Below, one piece after another: positions 45,797-55,356 of a stretch of DNA of 64,000 bases (the first letter of the stretch is position 1; every line of letters starts with the position of its first letter). Source of the DNA: Nitrosospira multiformis (GTDB taxonomy: Bacteria > Pseudomonadota > Gammaproteobacteria > Burkholderiales > Nitrosomonadaceae). Under the pieces are notes generated by a model. The model was not told the origin of the DNA, did no database searches, and worked only from the letters and a program-made list of their open reading frames with translations. The stretch covers positions 62,001-126,000 of the forward strand of contig NZ_FOCT01000008.1 of assembly GCF_900110185.1 (NCBI RefSeq), in the 5' to 3' direction. Both the position numbers and the translations under genes were made by a program.

Positions 45797-46531
45797 ATGG
45801 ATAATTTGACCTTATTCGAATCATTGCTGAATTGCGATTCGGTGGACGAATTGCACAGCGCTACCACAACCATTGCCCGGGCAATGGGATTCGAGCATTT
45901 TCTGTATGGTGTTCAGGTGAACACTTCTCTTACCCGTCCTTATCGCTTCATCCTCAGTTGTTATCCGGAGGAATGGCGTAAACATTACGACAAGGAAGGT
46001 TATGCCAATTTCGATCCTACGGTTTCGCATTGCGCCAGAACGTCCATTCCGATCGTATGGAAGAAAGAGATTTTCAAGGGGCGCAAGGAGGCGCGCGTAA
46101 GGAACGAGGCCAAGGATTGCGGACTGGTCAGTGGAGCGAGTTTTTCGGTTCATGGAGGACGCGGCGAAGCGGCCATGTTGAGCCTGGCTACTTCCAGGGA
46201 GTCGCGTGAGGCACAGATTGACATTCTGGGGACAATGGGTAAAGCACAACTGCTAACCTGCTATCTGCATGAAGCGGTGCAGCGCATTGTTCTCAGTAAA
46301 GGCCCGCTACCCGTGAAGAAGATCAACCTGACGGAAAGGGAACAGGAATGTCTGCTATGGGCCGCAGAGGGTAAAACCGGATGGGAAATCGCCAACATCG
46401 TCAATATTTCCGAACGGACAGTAACTTTTCATCTGCAGAATGCCGCCCAGAAACTGGGGGTTGTCAATCGCCAGCAAGCCATATCACGTGCGCTCTCCAT
46501 GGGTCTGATCGAGCCCCGTACAATTCGCTAG
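45797..46531 (+). CDS. LuxR-type autoinducer-binding regulator
   Basis: A 244-aa quorum-sensing receptor. The N-terminal autoinducer-binding domain (about residues 15-165) keeps ligand-pocket Trp, Tyr and Asp residues: YPEEWRKHYDKEGYANFDPT. The C-terminal helix-turn-helix (about 178-240) reads LTEREQECLLWAAEGKTGWE, ISERTVTFHLQNAAQKLGV and NRQQAISRAL. The synthase gene and its lux box are 33 kb away, so receptor and synthase are unlinked here; they probably still work together. GAGAGGG precedes the ATG. Confidence 0.94.
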   Translation: MDNLTLFESLLNCDSVDELHSATTTIARAMGFEHFLYGVQVNTSLTRPYRFILSCYPEEWRKHYDKEGYANFDPTVSHCARTSIPIVWKKEIFKGRKEARVRNEAKDCGLVSGASFSVHGGRGEAAMLSLATSRESREAQIDILGTMGKAQLLTCYLHEAVQRIVLSKGPLPVKKINLTEREQECLLWAAEGKTGWEIANIVNISERTVTFHLQNAAQKLGVVNRQQAISRALSMGLIEPRTIR

Positions 46532-46615
46532 CGCGCGTTGCTGTCTGAGGCTGCCTTACCAGTCAGCCTTCCCGTTCTTATCGAAGATGATCTGCAAGGA
46601 GCTGTAACTGACTTC

Positions 46616-47449
46616 TCATCCCTCGCTTGCGGAGACGCAGATGACGGCTTCTGATTCCGACCTCCTGTCCTTTTCCTGCGCGATGGCGCCAAGCTCCACT
46701 ATTACCGGTGCATGATCGGACGGCCGCTCCAGCCTGCGGGTAGCCTTGTCTATGACACAAGCCGTGCACATGCTCGCAAGCTCACGGCTCAGCAGAATGT
46801 GGTCTATGCGCAAACCCATATTGCGGCGGAAAGCCATCATTCGATAATCCCACCAGGTATACGATTTCTCAGGCTGATCGAACAGACGAAAGCTGTCAAT
46901 AAAGCCGAGATCGAGCACTTCGCGGAAGGCCGCGCGCTCCAGCTCGCTGAACAGGACTTTTCCTTCCCATAACTTGCTGTCGTGTACATCGCAGTCTTCC
47001 GGAGCGATATTGAAGTCTCCCAGTACCACCAGCTTCCGGTGCCTGCTCAACATCTCGCGCAGCCATTCCCGCAGGGCTGCAAGCCACCTCAACTTGTATT
47101 GATACTTCTCGGATGTAACGTGCTCCCCATTGGGAACATAAATGCAAACGATGCAAACGTCGTCGTGAACTCCACCGAGAAGACGCTTTTGCGGATCCTC
47201 AAAGCCGGGTATGCCGGTAATGACTTCGCTCATCGCCTGCCTGCTAAGCAGCGCGACCCCATTGTATGTTTTCTGGCCAGAATAGATTGTCTGATAGCCC
47301 GCAGCCGCAATCTCGCTTACGGGGAAATGCTCATCCTGCAGCTTGGTCTCCTGGAGGCACAACACGTCCGGCTGATTCAATGCCAGCCATTCCAGAACCT
47401 GCGGAAGGCGAACTTTAAGAGAATTTACGTTCCAGGTGGCTATCTTCAT
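46616..47449 (-). CDS. xth: Exodeoxyribonuclease III
   Basis: A 277-aa AP endonuclease and 3'-5' exonuclease of base-excision repair. Motifs: IATWNVNSLKVRLPQVLEWL, LQETKLQDEHFP (Glu), LVVLGDFNIAPEDCDVHD (Asp, Asn), RIDHILLSREL and SDHAPVIVEL (catalytic His). Length and order are typical. The C-terminal 15 residues (KDRRSESEAVICVSASEG) extend beyond the usual end. It lies convergent with luxR. Confidence 0.94.
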   Translation of the reverse strand: MKIATWNVNSLKVRLPQVLEWLALNQPDVLCLQETKLQDEHFPVSEIAAAGYQTIYSGQKTYNGVALLSRQAMSEVITGIPGFEDPQKRLLGGVHDDVCIVCIYVPNGEHVTSEKYQYKLRWLAALREWLREMLSRHRKLVVLGDFNIAPEDCDVHDSKLWEGKVLFSELERAAFREVLDLGFIDSFRLFDQPEKSYTWWDYRMMAFRRNMGLRIDHILLSRELASMCTACVIDKATRRLERPSDHAPVIVELGAIAQEKDRRSESEAVICVSASEG

Positions 47450-47713
47450 GTTCTTTGCTCTGCTTCTGCTTGGGCTGAAGTATATCCATTATTCAAAATA
47501 CTGAACAGTTATCAATTCGCCTTGTGCTATCATGAAAACGTGTTGCAGCGCGGGTTCAACGTTTCGGTATCGATTTCTGACGTGAATACAGACCCAGTGC
47601 CCGGATCTTCCGGCCCTCGCAGCGCACTTCAGCTGGGGTTTGCTGACAGTGATATGGGGCCGATATGTGGCTTATACATATCCCCCTCTCGATAGAATAA
47701 AGGCGTGGTGAAC

Positions 47714-48289
47714 ATGGATTCAAGTGATTCAGAATTCGGGATCGGCGATTGGCAGCGGCTGTTGCGCTCCCTCGGCGAAGACCCTAGTCGCCAGGGCCTG
47801 CGTGAAACGCCGGGGCGCGTGGCACGCGCGTGGGCTCACTGGACGCGCGGGTACAAGCAGGATCCGGCAGCGATCCTCAAGACGTTCGCAGACGGCGGCG
47901 AAAGCTACGACGAATTGATCGTGGTGAGACAGATACCCGTTTACTCGCACTGCGAACACCACCTAGCCCCCTTTTTTGGCCATGCAACCATCGGGTATCT
48001 ACCGAGCGGTCATATCGTCGGGTTGTCCAAATTGACGCGACTGGTTAACTGTTTTGCCGCCCGCCTGCAGGTACAGGAACGCCTGACTCAGCAGGTTGCA
48101 CAATCCCTGCTGGAACACCTGCAACCGAAGGCGGTCGGCGTCATTCTCCGCTGCCGCCACATGTGCATGGAGTCGAGGGGAATTGCCGTTGCCGGGGAAG
48201 AAACGGTAACGTCGGCCATGCTGGGCGATCTGAAAACGAATGCGGCGCAGCGTGCCGAGTTTCTGGCATTGGCCGAGTCGCACGAGTAA
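47714..48289 (+). CDS. folE: GTP cyclohydrolase I
   Basis: A 191-aa enzyme converting GTP to 7,8-dihydroneopterin triphosphate for folate (and possibly queuosine) synthesis. The zinc ligands are in YSHCEHHLAPFFGHATIGYL and in RCRHMCMESRG; LSKLTRLVNCFAARLQVQER is the hallmark block. ATG 47714 is chosen, with AAAGG 10 nt upstream; an in-frame GTG lies at 47705. Monocistronic by position. Confidence 0.95.
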   Translation: MDSSDSEFGIGDWQRLLRSLGEDPSRQGLRETPGRVARAWAHWTRGYKQDPAAILKTFADGGESYDELIVVRQIPVYSHCEHHLAPFFGHATIGYLPSGHIVGLSKLTRLVNCFAARLQVQERLTQQVAQSLLEHLQPKAVGVILRCRHMCMESRGIAVAGEETVTSAMLGDLKTNAAQRAEFLALAESHE

Positions 48290-48485
48290 CCTAAGGAACG
48301 GCTGAACAACTTTTCCCGCAAAAAACACTCCGCTTCCCAGGTGCTGATTGACATACTGGGATTCCCAGGAAGCATCTGCTCCAATGCCCTATCGGCATTC
48401 CGACGCCAGTCACATTTCCTTCATTTTATTTTGTTATAAGCAGTCTGCAGGATCCTCATGCCCACTAACCGGAGCCCCGAAACCT

Positions 48486-49379
48486 ATGGCATCAGCAAGA
48501 TACCTCTCCATTTTTTCTCCCGCGACAAAGCAGCAAAGACGGGAAAATTTTGATAACTATTGGGAATTTACCCAGCAACATGGTGGACAATTTTTCGAGG
48601 ATGACAAAGACCTGGAAAAAAAACGCGCCAGACTCAAGCATTTTCGGGATCATCCGGTCAATTTGCGCCAACCTCTTGCCAATCCCGAAGCCTTTTATCG
48701 TAATTATGTCGAGATGCAGGATGATCCTTCGTCCCTGGATCGCACGACGCTAATGCTGACATGTATCTACAAATTCGCAAGACACGAGTGGGTAGGAATA
48801 AAGGCGGCCTGGGATGCCGTTCCCGCCATGGCATCTTCATACACGGTGGAAGATAAAATCAGCCGGGTGCATTTAGCGGAAGAGTTCTGCCACATACGGC
48901 TTTTTGACGAAATGTTGCGTACCTGCGGCCTCGATGAGGTGGAATGGGTGCCTTTAGATCCGATCAAGGAAAAGATTTACGAGCAGTTTCCCAAGTTTCC
49001 GGAACTTTTGATGGCCCCTCCCGCTTTTGTGACTGAATTGATGGGAGTAACCTTTTATTGCCATTTGTACCGACTGTTCGATGAGGTATTGGCCGAGGAA
49101 CCCGAAGTTTGTCAGCGGCTAAAAGAACTGTTGGATGAAATTACCATTGATGAGGTAGCGCATGTAGGGCAGCGCAGAAATTTTATCGGGCCGATAGGCA
49201 TGAAAATATCGAAAGCACTGCTTAAGCCGTTTTATATATTGTTTTTTAACGATATTCCTGAAATCAGACAGTTGCTCAATGTTAACCGGATGATCAAGGA
49301 TGGTATTACCTTTGATTTTAATCAATTGCCTGCACATATAATCCAGCGCAGCTGGGTTCCCTCATACTGCAAAGCCTGA
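48486..49379 (+). CDS. Ferritin-like diiron protein of unknown function
   Basis: A 297-aa protein that I do not recognise by name. Two E-x2-H motifs, HLAEEFCHIRLFDEM and EITIDEVAHVGQRRNF, lie about 85 residues apart in predicted helices, the pattern of diiron oxygenases or ferritin-like enzymes (for example the AurF type). Other blocks: MLTCIYKFARHEWVGIKAAW and ELMGVTFYCHLYRLFDEVLA. ATG 48486 with a GGAG site is preferred over the longer open frame from 48348. An oxygenase or iron role is inferred. Confidence 0.75.
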   Translation: MASARYLSIFSPATKQQRRENFDNYWEFTQQHGGQFFEDDKDLEKKRARLKHFRDHPVNLRQPLANPEAFYRNYVEMQDDPSSLDRTTLMLTCIYKFARHEWVGIKAAWDAVPAMASSYTVEDKISRVHLAEEFCHIRLFDEMLRTCGLDEVEWVPLDPIKEKIYEQFPKFPELLMAPPAFVTELMGVTFYCHLYRLFDEVLAEEPEVCQRLKELLDEITIDEVAHVGQRRNFIGPIGMKISKALLKPFYILFFNDIPEIRQLLNVNRMIKDGITFDFNQLPAHIIQRSWVPSYCKA

Positions 49380-49492
49380 AAACAGGAGTGGCAAGATGAG
49401 CCGGGTATCCTGTCCAGCACCATCCGCCTCACACATCGCTACCGCAAACCCTCACATTATTCAGGCACGAGACACGATGAAATGGCGTTCTA

Positions 49493-51211
49493 TCATGTAG
49501 TTGGATGCATTGGTGATTGATCAGTGCCGTCTGCTTCCCCGGCGGAAAGCAGCATCTCCGCAGCATGGCTACGAGTCGTATCTGTAATTTTCGTCCCGCC
49601 GAGCATGCGCGCAATTTCCTCGACCCGCTCCTGTCTGTCGAGCGCAACTATACGGCTTGTCACTTTTCCTCCACTTGCAGAATCAGCTGATTTGCTCACC
49701 CGCCATTGATTATCTCCGGCCGATGCAACTTGCGCCAAGTGGGTGATGCACAACACCTGCCGCTCCCGGCCCAGCCTTTTCAGCAGGGTGCCCACGATTT
49801 CTGCCACCCGCCCGCCGATTCCTACATCCACCTCGTCAAAGATCAAAGTGGGAACCGTACCGAGCTTGGCAGTAATCACGCTGATCGCCAGACCGATGCG
49901 CGACAATTCCCCCCCCGACGCCACCTTTGCGAGCGGACGCAATGGCAGGGTCTTGTGGGCCGCAACCTGAAACTCGATCTGTTCCAGGCCATGTAACGTT
50001 CCCTGCTCGAGAGGCAGCAATGCCGCCGAAAATTCACCCCCGGCCATCGCCAGCGTTTGCATTGCGGCGGTAACCTGTTGACTTAAGGTACTGGCAGCGG
50101 TTGACCTCTCGATAGTCAATTTTTTTGCAAGTTCACTATATTCACTGCTCGCAACGGCTTCCTCCCTTGCCAGGGATTCCCCATCTCCCTTGTGCCCCAA
50201 TGCTTGCAGCCGTTCGGTAAAGCCTTTCAACAGTTCAGGTAGCTCTTCCGGCGTCACCCGATACTTCCGCGCCGCGGTATGAATCTCCGCCAACCGTTCC
50301 TCGACCTCCGACAAGCGCTGGGGATCCAATTCCAGCCGCTGCTGATAGCGGCCCAGCTCATACACGGCTTCCTGCAACTGGATCTGGCCTGGTTCAAGTA
50401 AATCGAGAACCGCTTTCAGGGTCTGGTCGTAATCCACCATTTGATGCAACCGGGAAATCACCGAGTTGATCTGCGATAGGACTGCGAACTCACCCTCGGA
50501 CAATGCTTCGAGCCCTGCCTGAGCCGTCGCCAGCAGACTGGCGGCATTGGACAAGCGGCTGTGTTCCGCCTGCAGGCTTTCCCATTCATCATTTGAGAAA
50601 TTCAGGGTAGAAAGCTCGTTTACCTGCCACTCCAGTTCTTCCCGCTCACGCACGAAAGCGGCTGCATTCTGCTCCCATGCCTCGCGCTGCTGCCGCGCTG
50701 TCTGCCATCGACGGTACACTTCCGCCACTTGCCTGGCCAACGGCTTGCTCCCGGCATAAGAATCGAGCAGTTCACGCTGCACTTCACTGCGCAACATGGA
50801 CTGATGAACGTGCTGCCCCTGAATGTCTACGAGACTTTCCCCGATCGCCCGCAATTGTTGCAAAGTAGCGGAGTTTCCATTGATGAAACTGCGCGAGCGG
50901 CCACCTGCGTCCACCAATCTGCGCAACAAACAGACACCCTCTTCTTCCGGGTTTTCGAATCCGTTTTCATGCAACCAGGCAATCACGTCGGGCAGGCCCG
51001 CTACCTCGAATTCCGCGCTGATTTCCGCGCGCTCGCAGCCGTTGCGGACCGCACTCGCATCACTCCGCTCTCCCAGCACGAGTGAGAGTGCATCAATCAG
51101 AATGGATTTGCCGGCGCCGGTTTCCCCGGTAAGGACGGTAAAGCCGGGAGAAAATTCCAGGTCTATCCGATCAACGATGACAAAATCACGAATACCAAGA
51201 AACTTCAACAT
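49493..51211 (-). CDS. recN: DNA repair protein RecN
   Basis: A 572-aa SMC-like ATPase that acts in double-strand-break repair. Walker A is LTGETGAGKSILIDALSLVL; the signature KVASGGELSRIGLAISVI and Walker B LIFDEVDVGIGGRVAEIVG stand at the C-terminus, and the middle is a coiled coil (about residues 150-370). The start overlaps nothing and lies 16 bp after the nadK stop, so the two form a transcription unit. RecN is often under LexA; no such site was seen. Confidence 0.96.
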   Translation of the reverse strand: MLKFLGIRDFVIVDRIDLEFSPGFTVLTGETGAGKSILIDALSLVLGERSDASAVRNGCERAEISAEFEVAGLPDVIAWLHENGFENPEEEGVCLLRRLVDAGGRSRSFINGNSATLQQLRAIGESLVDIQGQHVHQSMLRSEVQRELLDSYAGSKPLARQVAEVYRRWQTARQQREAWEQNAAAFVREREELEWQVNELSTLNFSNDEWESLQAEHSRLSNAASLLATAQAGLEALSEGEFAVLSQINSVISRLHQMVDYDQTLKAVLDLLEPGQIQLQEAVYELGRYQQRLELDPQRLSEVEERLAEIHTAARKYRVTPEELPELLKGFTERLQALGHKGDGESLAREEAVASSEYSELAKKLTIERSTAASTLSQQVTAAMQTLAMAGGEFSAALLPLEQGTLHGLEQIEFQVAAHKTLPLRPLAKVASGGELSRIGLAISVITAKLGTVPTLIFDEVDVGIGGRVAEIVGTLLKRLGRERQVLCITHLAQVASAGDNQWRVSKSADSASGGKVTSRIVALDRQERVEEIARMLGGTKITDTTRSHAAEMLLSAGEADGTDQSPMHPTT

Positions 51212-51227
51212 AGAAACTCCACAACGT

Positions 51228-52112
51228 TCAGGTCGGGTTTCTGGGAAGACCGCTCCAACCCAGTTTCTCCCGCAACATGCGGTAGTAGCTGTGGTCGGAA
51301 GGATGCAGCAACGTTACCCTATGAGGCGAGCGCCGAACCATCACCTTGTCGTTTTCCTCCAGGTCGAAATGAGAATGACTGTCGAAATGAACACGTGCAA
51401 CCGCTGTACGCTGCATCAGGATTTCCACCACCGCCTCCGGTCCGACAACGATCGGACGATTGCTCAACGTATGCGGACTGACCGGCACCAGCGCAACCAG
51501 ATCGAGGCTCGGATGCAGTATAGGGCCTCCTGCTGACAATGCATACGCTGTCGAGCCGGTTGGCGTGGCAACAATCAGACCGTCGGAACGTAGCAAACAA
51601 ACATATTCGTCGTTGATGCGCACTTCAAATTCGATCATGTTGCCGCCGATTCCCCGGTTGACAGCCACGTCGTTCAGCGCCAGACCGCCGAAGGTGGTGA
51701 CATTGCTGCGCGCCACCTCCGCGTAAAGCAGCATACGCTGCTCCGTAATATATTGACCTTCGAGGATGGCACCAAGCGTTTGCTGCATGGTAACAATGGA
51801 CAGGTCTGTAAGAAAGCCGAGGCGTCCCTGATTGATGCCGACCAGCGGCACATTGAAGGGCGCAAGCTTCCGCGCGATATTGAGCATGGTACCGTCGCCG
51901 CCCAGGACGATTGCGAGGTCGGCGCGGCTGCCGATCTCCTCCATGGCTACAGCCGGATAGCTATCCTCACCCATGCTTGCAGCGGTGAGGTTGTCGAACA
52001 GCACAGTGAGGTTCCGGCTTTGCAGATAGCGCGCCAAACTCGACAACGGTGTTACGATGCCGGGGTTCTTGTGCTTGCCTATCAGTGCTACTGTCTGGAA
52101 GGAAGAACTCAT
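51228..52112 (-). CDS. nadK: NAD kinase
   Basis: A 294-aa enzyme phosphorylating NAD to NADP with ATP. It has the hallmark LAIVLGGDGTMLNIARKLAP, then NQGRLGFLTDLS and ATPTGSTAYALSAGGPILHP. It precedes recN on the same strand by 16 bp, a neighbour pair that is common in proteobacteria, and is divergent from hrcA across a 267-bp gap. Confidence 0.96.
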   Translation of the reverse strand: MSSSFQTVALIGKHKNPGIVTPLSSLARYLQSRNLTVLFDNLTAASMGEDSYPAVAMEEIGSRADLAIVLGGDGTMLNIARKLAPFNVPLVGINQGRLGFLTDLSIVTMQQTLGAILEGQYITEQRMLLYAEVARSNVTTFGGLALNDVAVNRGIGGNMIEFEVRINDEYVCLLRSDGLIVATPTGSTAYALSAGGPILHPSLDLVALVPVSPHTLSNRPIVVGPEAVVEILMQRTAVARVHFDSHSHFDLEENDKVMVRRSPHRVTLLHPSDHSYYRMLREKLGWSGLPRNPT

Positions 52113-52132
52113 TCTATTGAATAATACCCTTA

Positions 52133-52159
52133 GCTACTTCTGCTACTTCTCCTACCTCC
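52133..52159. repeat. 9-bp tandem repeat between nadK and hrcA
   Basis: Two perfect copies of GCTACTTCT followed by the variant CCTACCTCC, just upstream of the nadK start. One more member of the microrepeat series in this window. Confidence 0.7.
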
Positions 52160-52379
52160 GAGCCGCGAAATGGCTCTTCTCCTGCCGAGATTAAACCATA
52201 TCGGCAGGAAGGTGACAAAGGGTTCCCATGGAAGGATGTCCTGCCCGCCTCACTCTGTCCGGCTCATGCCGCAAATCCTTATGGAATCTTTTCACCCGAT
52301 TGAAGATCAAAAGATGAGGTGCTGTTCCTTTTGGCGGGAACAGAAGGCTGAAAATGAAATCCTGGTGTAGAATATCCGT

Positions 52380-53399
52380 ATGCTGAACAAACGCGCACAG
52401 ATTTTGCTTAAGACTCTGGTGGAACGCTATATAAGCGAAGGCCAGCCGGTGGGATCACGCTCGCTCTCAAAATTTTCCGGGCTGGACCTCAGCGCGGCCA
52501 CGATTCGAAACGTAATGGCGGATCTCGAGGAAATGGGCTTGGTTGCCAGCCCGCACGCCTCTGCCGGCCGTATACCTACTCATCAGGGCTACCGTTTTTT
52601 TGTGGATACGCTGCTGGTGGTCAAACCTCTGGATGTCATCCAGATTCATCAATTGGAGGATCAGCTCCATCCGGACAATCCTTCACGGTTGATCAACTCC
52701 GCCTCGCAATTACTGGCCGAACTCACCCGCTTTGCCGGGGTAGTAGTCAGCCCCAAGCGTAACAGCGCCATATTCCGTTATATAGAATTCATGTCGCTGT
52801 CGGAAAAACGTGTTCTGCTCATCATTGTCACTCCGGAAGGAGACGTTCAAAATCGCGTGCTTTTCACCGACAGGAATTACAGTCAGTCTGAACTGACGGA
52901 AGCGGCGAATTTCATCAACCACAATTATGCCGGTTACGCCATCGATGAGATCCGCACTCGTCTGCAAAGTGAACTGAAGCAGTTGCGCCAGGACATGACC
53001 TCTCTGATGACCGCCGCCATCGATGCGGGCGATGCGGCAATCAGAGAAAACAGCGAGGCCGTAATAGTGGCTGGTGAACGCAAGCTTCTGGATGTACAGG
53101 ATTTATCCAGCAATATGGCAAGCCTGAAAAAGCTGTTCGATCTGTTCGAACGCAAGACCGCGTTGCTGCAGTTGCTGGAATTCAGCCGCAAGGCGGAAGG
53201 TGTGCAAATCTTTATCGGGGAAGAGTGCGGAGTCGTCACAATGGATGAATTCAGCGTTGTTACGGCGCCTTACAGGGTGGATGGGAAAATGGTCGGTACG
53301 GTTGCCGTCATCGGCCCTACCCGGATGGCTTACGAGCGTGTCATTCCTGTCGTGGATATGACGGCACGGCTGCTGTCGAGCGCATTGTCCCTGCATTAA
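52380..53399 (+). CDS. hrcA: Heat-inducible transcription repressor HrcA
   Basis: A 339-aa repressor that binds CIRCE elements of groE and dnaK operons. The N-terminal winged helix includes [40 protein letters not shown] and [20 protein letters not shown]; the rest is a GAF-like domain. No CIRCE element is present upstream of the gene itself, and no chaperone gene is near. hemH follows after 23 bp. Confidence 0.96.
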   Translation: MLNKRAQILLKTLVERYISEGQPVGSRSLSKFSGLDLSAATIRNVMADLEEMGLVASPHASAGRIPTHQGYRFFVDTLLVVKPLDVIQIHQLEDQLHPDNPSRLINSASQLLAELTRFAGVVVSPKRNSAIFRYIEFMSLSEKRVLLIIVTPEGDVQNRVLFTDRNYSQSELTEAANFINHNYAGYAIDEIRTRLQSELKQLRQDMTSLMTAAIDAGDAAIRENSEAVIVAGERKLLDVQDLSSNMASLKKLFDLFERKTALLQLLEFSRKAEGVQIFIGEECGVVTMDEFSVVTAPYRVDGKMVGTVAVIGPTRMAYERVIPVVDMTARLLSSALSLH

Positions 53400-53422
53400 G
53401 GAATCTCCGGAATCATCCCGCC

Positions 53423-54535
53423 TTGATTTCCCCCGAGTCTGCTCCCCATCCAGATGTATCCAGCCAGACTGGCGTCCTGCTGATCAATCTCGGCACGCCG
53501 GATGCGCCCACTCCAGAGGCGCTACGTCCTTATCTCAAGCAGTTCCTCAGCAATCCCCGCGTTATAGAATTGCCGCAGTGGCTGTGGTGGCCCATCCTCA
53601 ACGGCATCATACTCAATACCCGACCAAAAAAATCGGCGGAAAAGTATGCGCAGGTGTGGATGCCGGAAGGCTCACCGCTCAAGGTTCACACTGCCCGCCA
53701 GACCCGGCTGCTCCAGGATTTCCTGGCAAAACGCCTTCATCCCGCGCCTGTGGTGCAATACGCAATGAGCATAGGCAGCCCTTCAATAGCTGAAATGCTG
53801 GAGCGCTTCCGGGAACAGGGTTGCGAGCGGCTGCTCGTACTGCCGCTCTACCCCCAATACGCTGCCAGCAGTACTGCTTCAGCCTTCGATGAAATATTCG
53901 CGCAACTGGCAAAACTACGTAATATTCCCGCTGTGCGCACAGTGAAACATTATCACGATCATCCAGGGTACATCGCTGCGCTCGCAAACCACGTGCGTGA
54001 CCACTGGGCAAGAGCGGGCAGGCCAGATCAACTCGTGATGAGCTTTCATGGCATACCCCAATCGTCCGTGGACAAAGGGGACCCGTACCAGGATGAATGT
54101 CGGAAAACGGGCCTCTTACTGGCAAAGGCGCTGGAATTGGACGCAAACCAGTATCAGCTCTGCTTTCAATCCCGCTTTGGCAGGGCGGAATGGCTGAGGC
54201 CTTACACGGCCGATACCTTGGAGCAGCTAGGCAGGCAAGGGACAGGGCGTATCGATGTCGTCTGCCCCGGTTTTGTCTCCGACTGCCTTGAAACCCTCGA
54301 AGAAATCGCCATGGAGGGCAAAACCATTTTTATCCAGGCCGGAGGACATCAGTTCCATTACATTCCCTGCCTGAATGAACGCGATAACTGGATACACGCA
54401 TTGGGTGACATTACCCTTGCCAATCTACAGGGATGGATGAGCCCTGGCTTTGAGGATAAAGGATCCAGCAAGGATGAGGAGGTTATCGCTTTATCGCAAG
54501 GGGAGGCATCGTCGACCGACAAGAATGTCGATTAA
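53423..54535 (+). CDS. hemH: Ferrochelatase
   Basis: A 370-aa enzyme that inserts ferrous iron into protoporphyrin IX to give haem. The family blocks are [58 protein letters not shown] (catalytic His) and [19 protein letters not shown]. It begins at a TTG without a clear ribosome site 23 bp after hrcA; no ATG exists ahead of the first conserved block. The tail is longer than usual and acidic. Confidence 0.95.
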   Translation: MISPESAPHPDVSSQTGVLLINLGTPDAPTPEALRPYLKQFLSNPRVIELPQWLWWPILNGIILNTRPKKSAEKYAQVWMPEGSPLKVHTARQTRLLQDFLAKRLHPAPVVQYAMSIGSPSIAEMLERFREQGCERLLVLPLYPQYAASSTASAFDEIFAQLAKLRNIPAVRTVKHYHDHPGYIAALANHVRDHWARAGRPDQLVMSFHGIPQSSVDKGDPYQDECRKTGLLLAKALELDANQYQLCFQSRFGRAEWLRPYTADTLEQLGRQGTGRIDVVCPGFVSDCLETLEEIAMEGKTIFIQAGGHQFHYIPCLNERDNWIHALGDITLANLQGWMSPGFEDKGSSKDEEVIALSQGEASSTDKNVD

Positions 54536-54628
54536 TGTAACAACCCTTTCCATCCTTTCTGCCTTTCTGCAGCATCCGCAAATCGGGTTCCGATTTATCG
54601 AGGTCCGATTTGTCCGCTTGCCGTCGTT

Positions 54629-55288
54629 CTAGCGGGTACGGACCGCGGCGCGATTTCCGAGCCAGCCCCGCATGAACTGGATCAATCCGGGAAGGATGGA
54701 AATGATAATGATGCCGAAAATGAAGAAAGCCAGATTATTCTTTACTATCGGCACATTGCCAAAGAAGAAACCCCCGAACACGAAGAAACTGATCCAGAAA
54801 ATGCTGCCGAAGGCGCTGTAAGCCATGAAACGGGGATAGACCATTCGTCCTATACCCGCAACAAACGGCGCAAAGGTACGGATGATAGGCAGAAAACGTG
54901 CAAAGATGATTGTCTTTCCACCATGCCTGGCATAAAAGGCCTCGGTTTTTTCCAGATGGGCGCGATTCAATAGGCGCGAATCGGTCCGCCTGAATATTCT
55001 CGGGCCGAAATAGCGCCCGATCCAGTAATTCGTATTATCTCCGCAGAATGCTGCCAGCATGAGCAGCGCTGCCAGCCCGGTTACCTCGATCGCGCCTGTA
55101 GCTGCGATGGCGCCTGCGACAAACAGCAGCGAATCCCCTGGCAGGAACGGTGTCACCACCAAGCCTGTTTCACAAAAAATTATCAGGAACAGTATGAGAT
55201 AAACCCAACTGCCATAATTTTCGACCAACCAGATCAGGTGTTTATCCAGGTGGAGGATGATGTCGATAAAGGTGGCAATAATTTCCAA
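54629..55288 (-). CDS. DedA-family membrane protein
   Basis: A 219-aa inner-membrane protein of the DedA/SNARE-associated family, thought to flip or recycle lipid carriers such as undecaprenyl phosphate. It has the re-entrant block FLPGDSLLFVAGAIAATGA and the conserved FARFLPIIRTFAPFVAGIGR with key Arg residues; YWIGRYFGPRIFRR precedes it. About five membrane segments are visible. It follows secF on the same strand by about 70 bp. Confidence 0.93.
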   Translation of the reverse strand: MEIIATFIDIILHLDKHLIWLVENYGSWVYLILFLIIFCETGLVVTPFLPGDSLLFVAGAIAATGAIEVTGLAALLMLAAFCGDNTNYWIGRYFGPRIFRRTDSRLLNRAHLEKTEAFYARHGGKTIIFARFLPIIRTFAPFVAGIGRMVYPRFMAYSAFGSIFWISFFVFGGFFFGNVPIVKNNLAFFIFGIIIISILPGLIQFMRGWLGNRAAVRTR

Positions 55289-55356
55289 AATGGACTGAAT
55301 GGATATGAAAGGCCCCCCGGAGGGAAAAGCCTGAGTTTTGATTTATGGATTCCGGT

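Noticed and set aside
52160..52379. CIRCE element expected near hrcA
   Set aside because: No TTAGCACTC-N9-GAGTGCTAA-like repeat is present upstream of hrcA.
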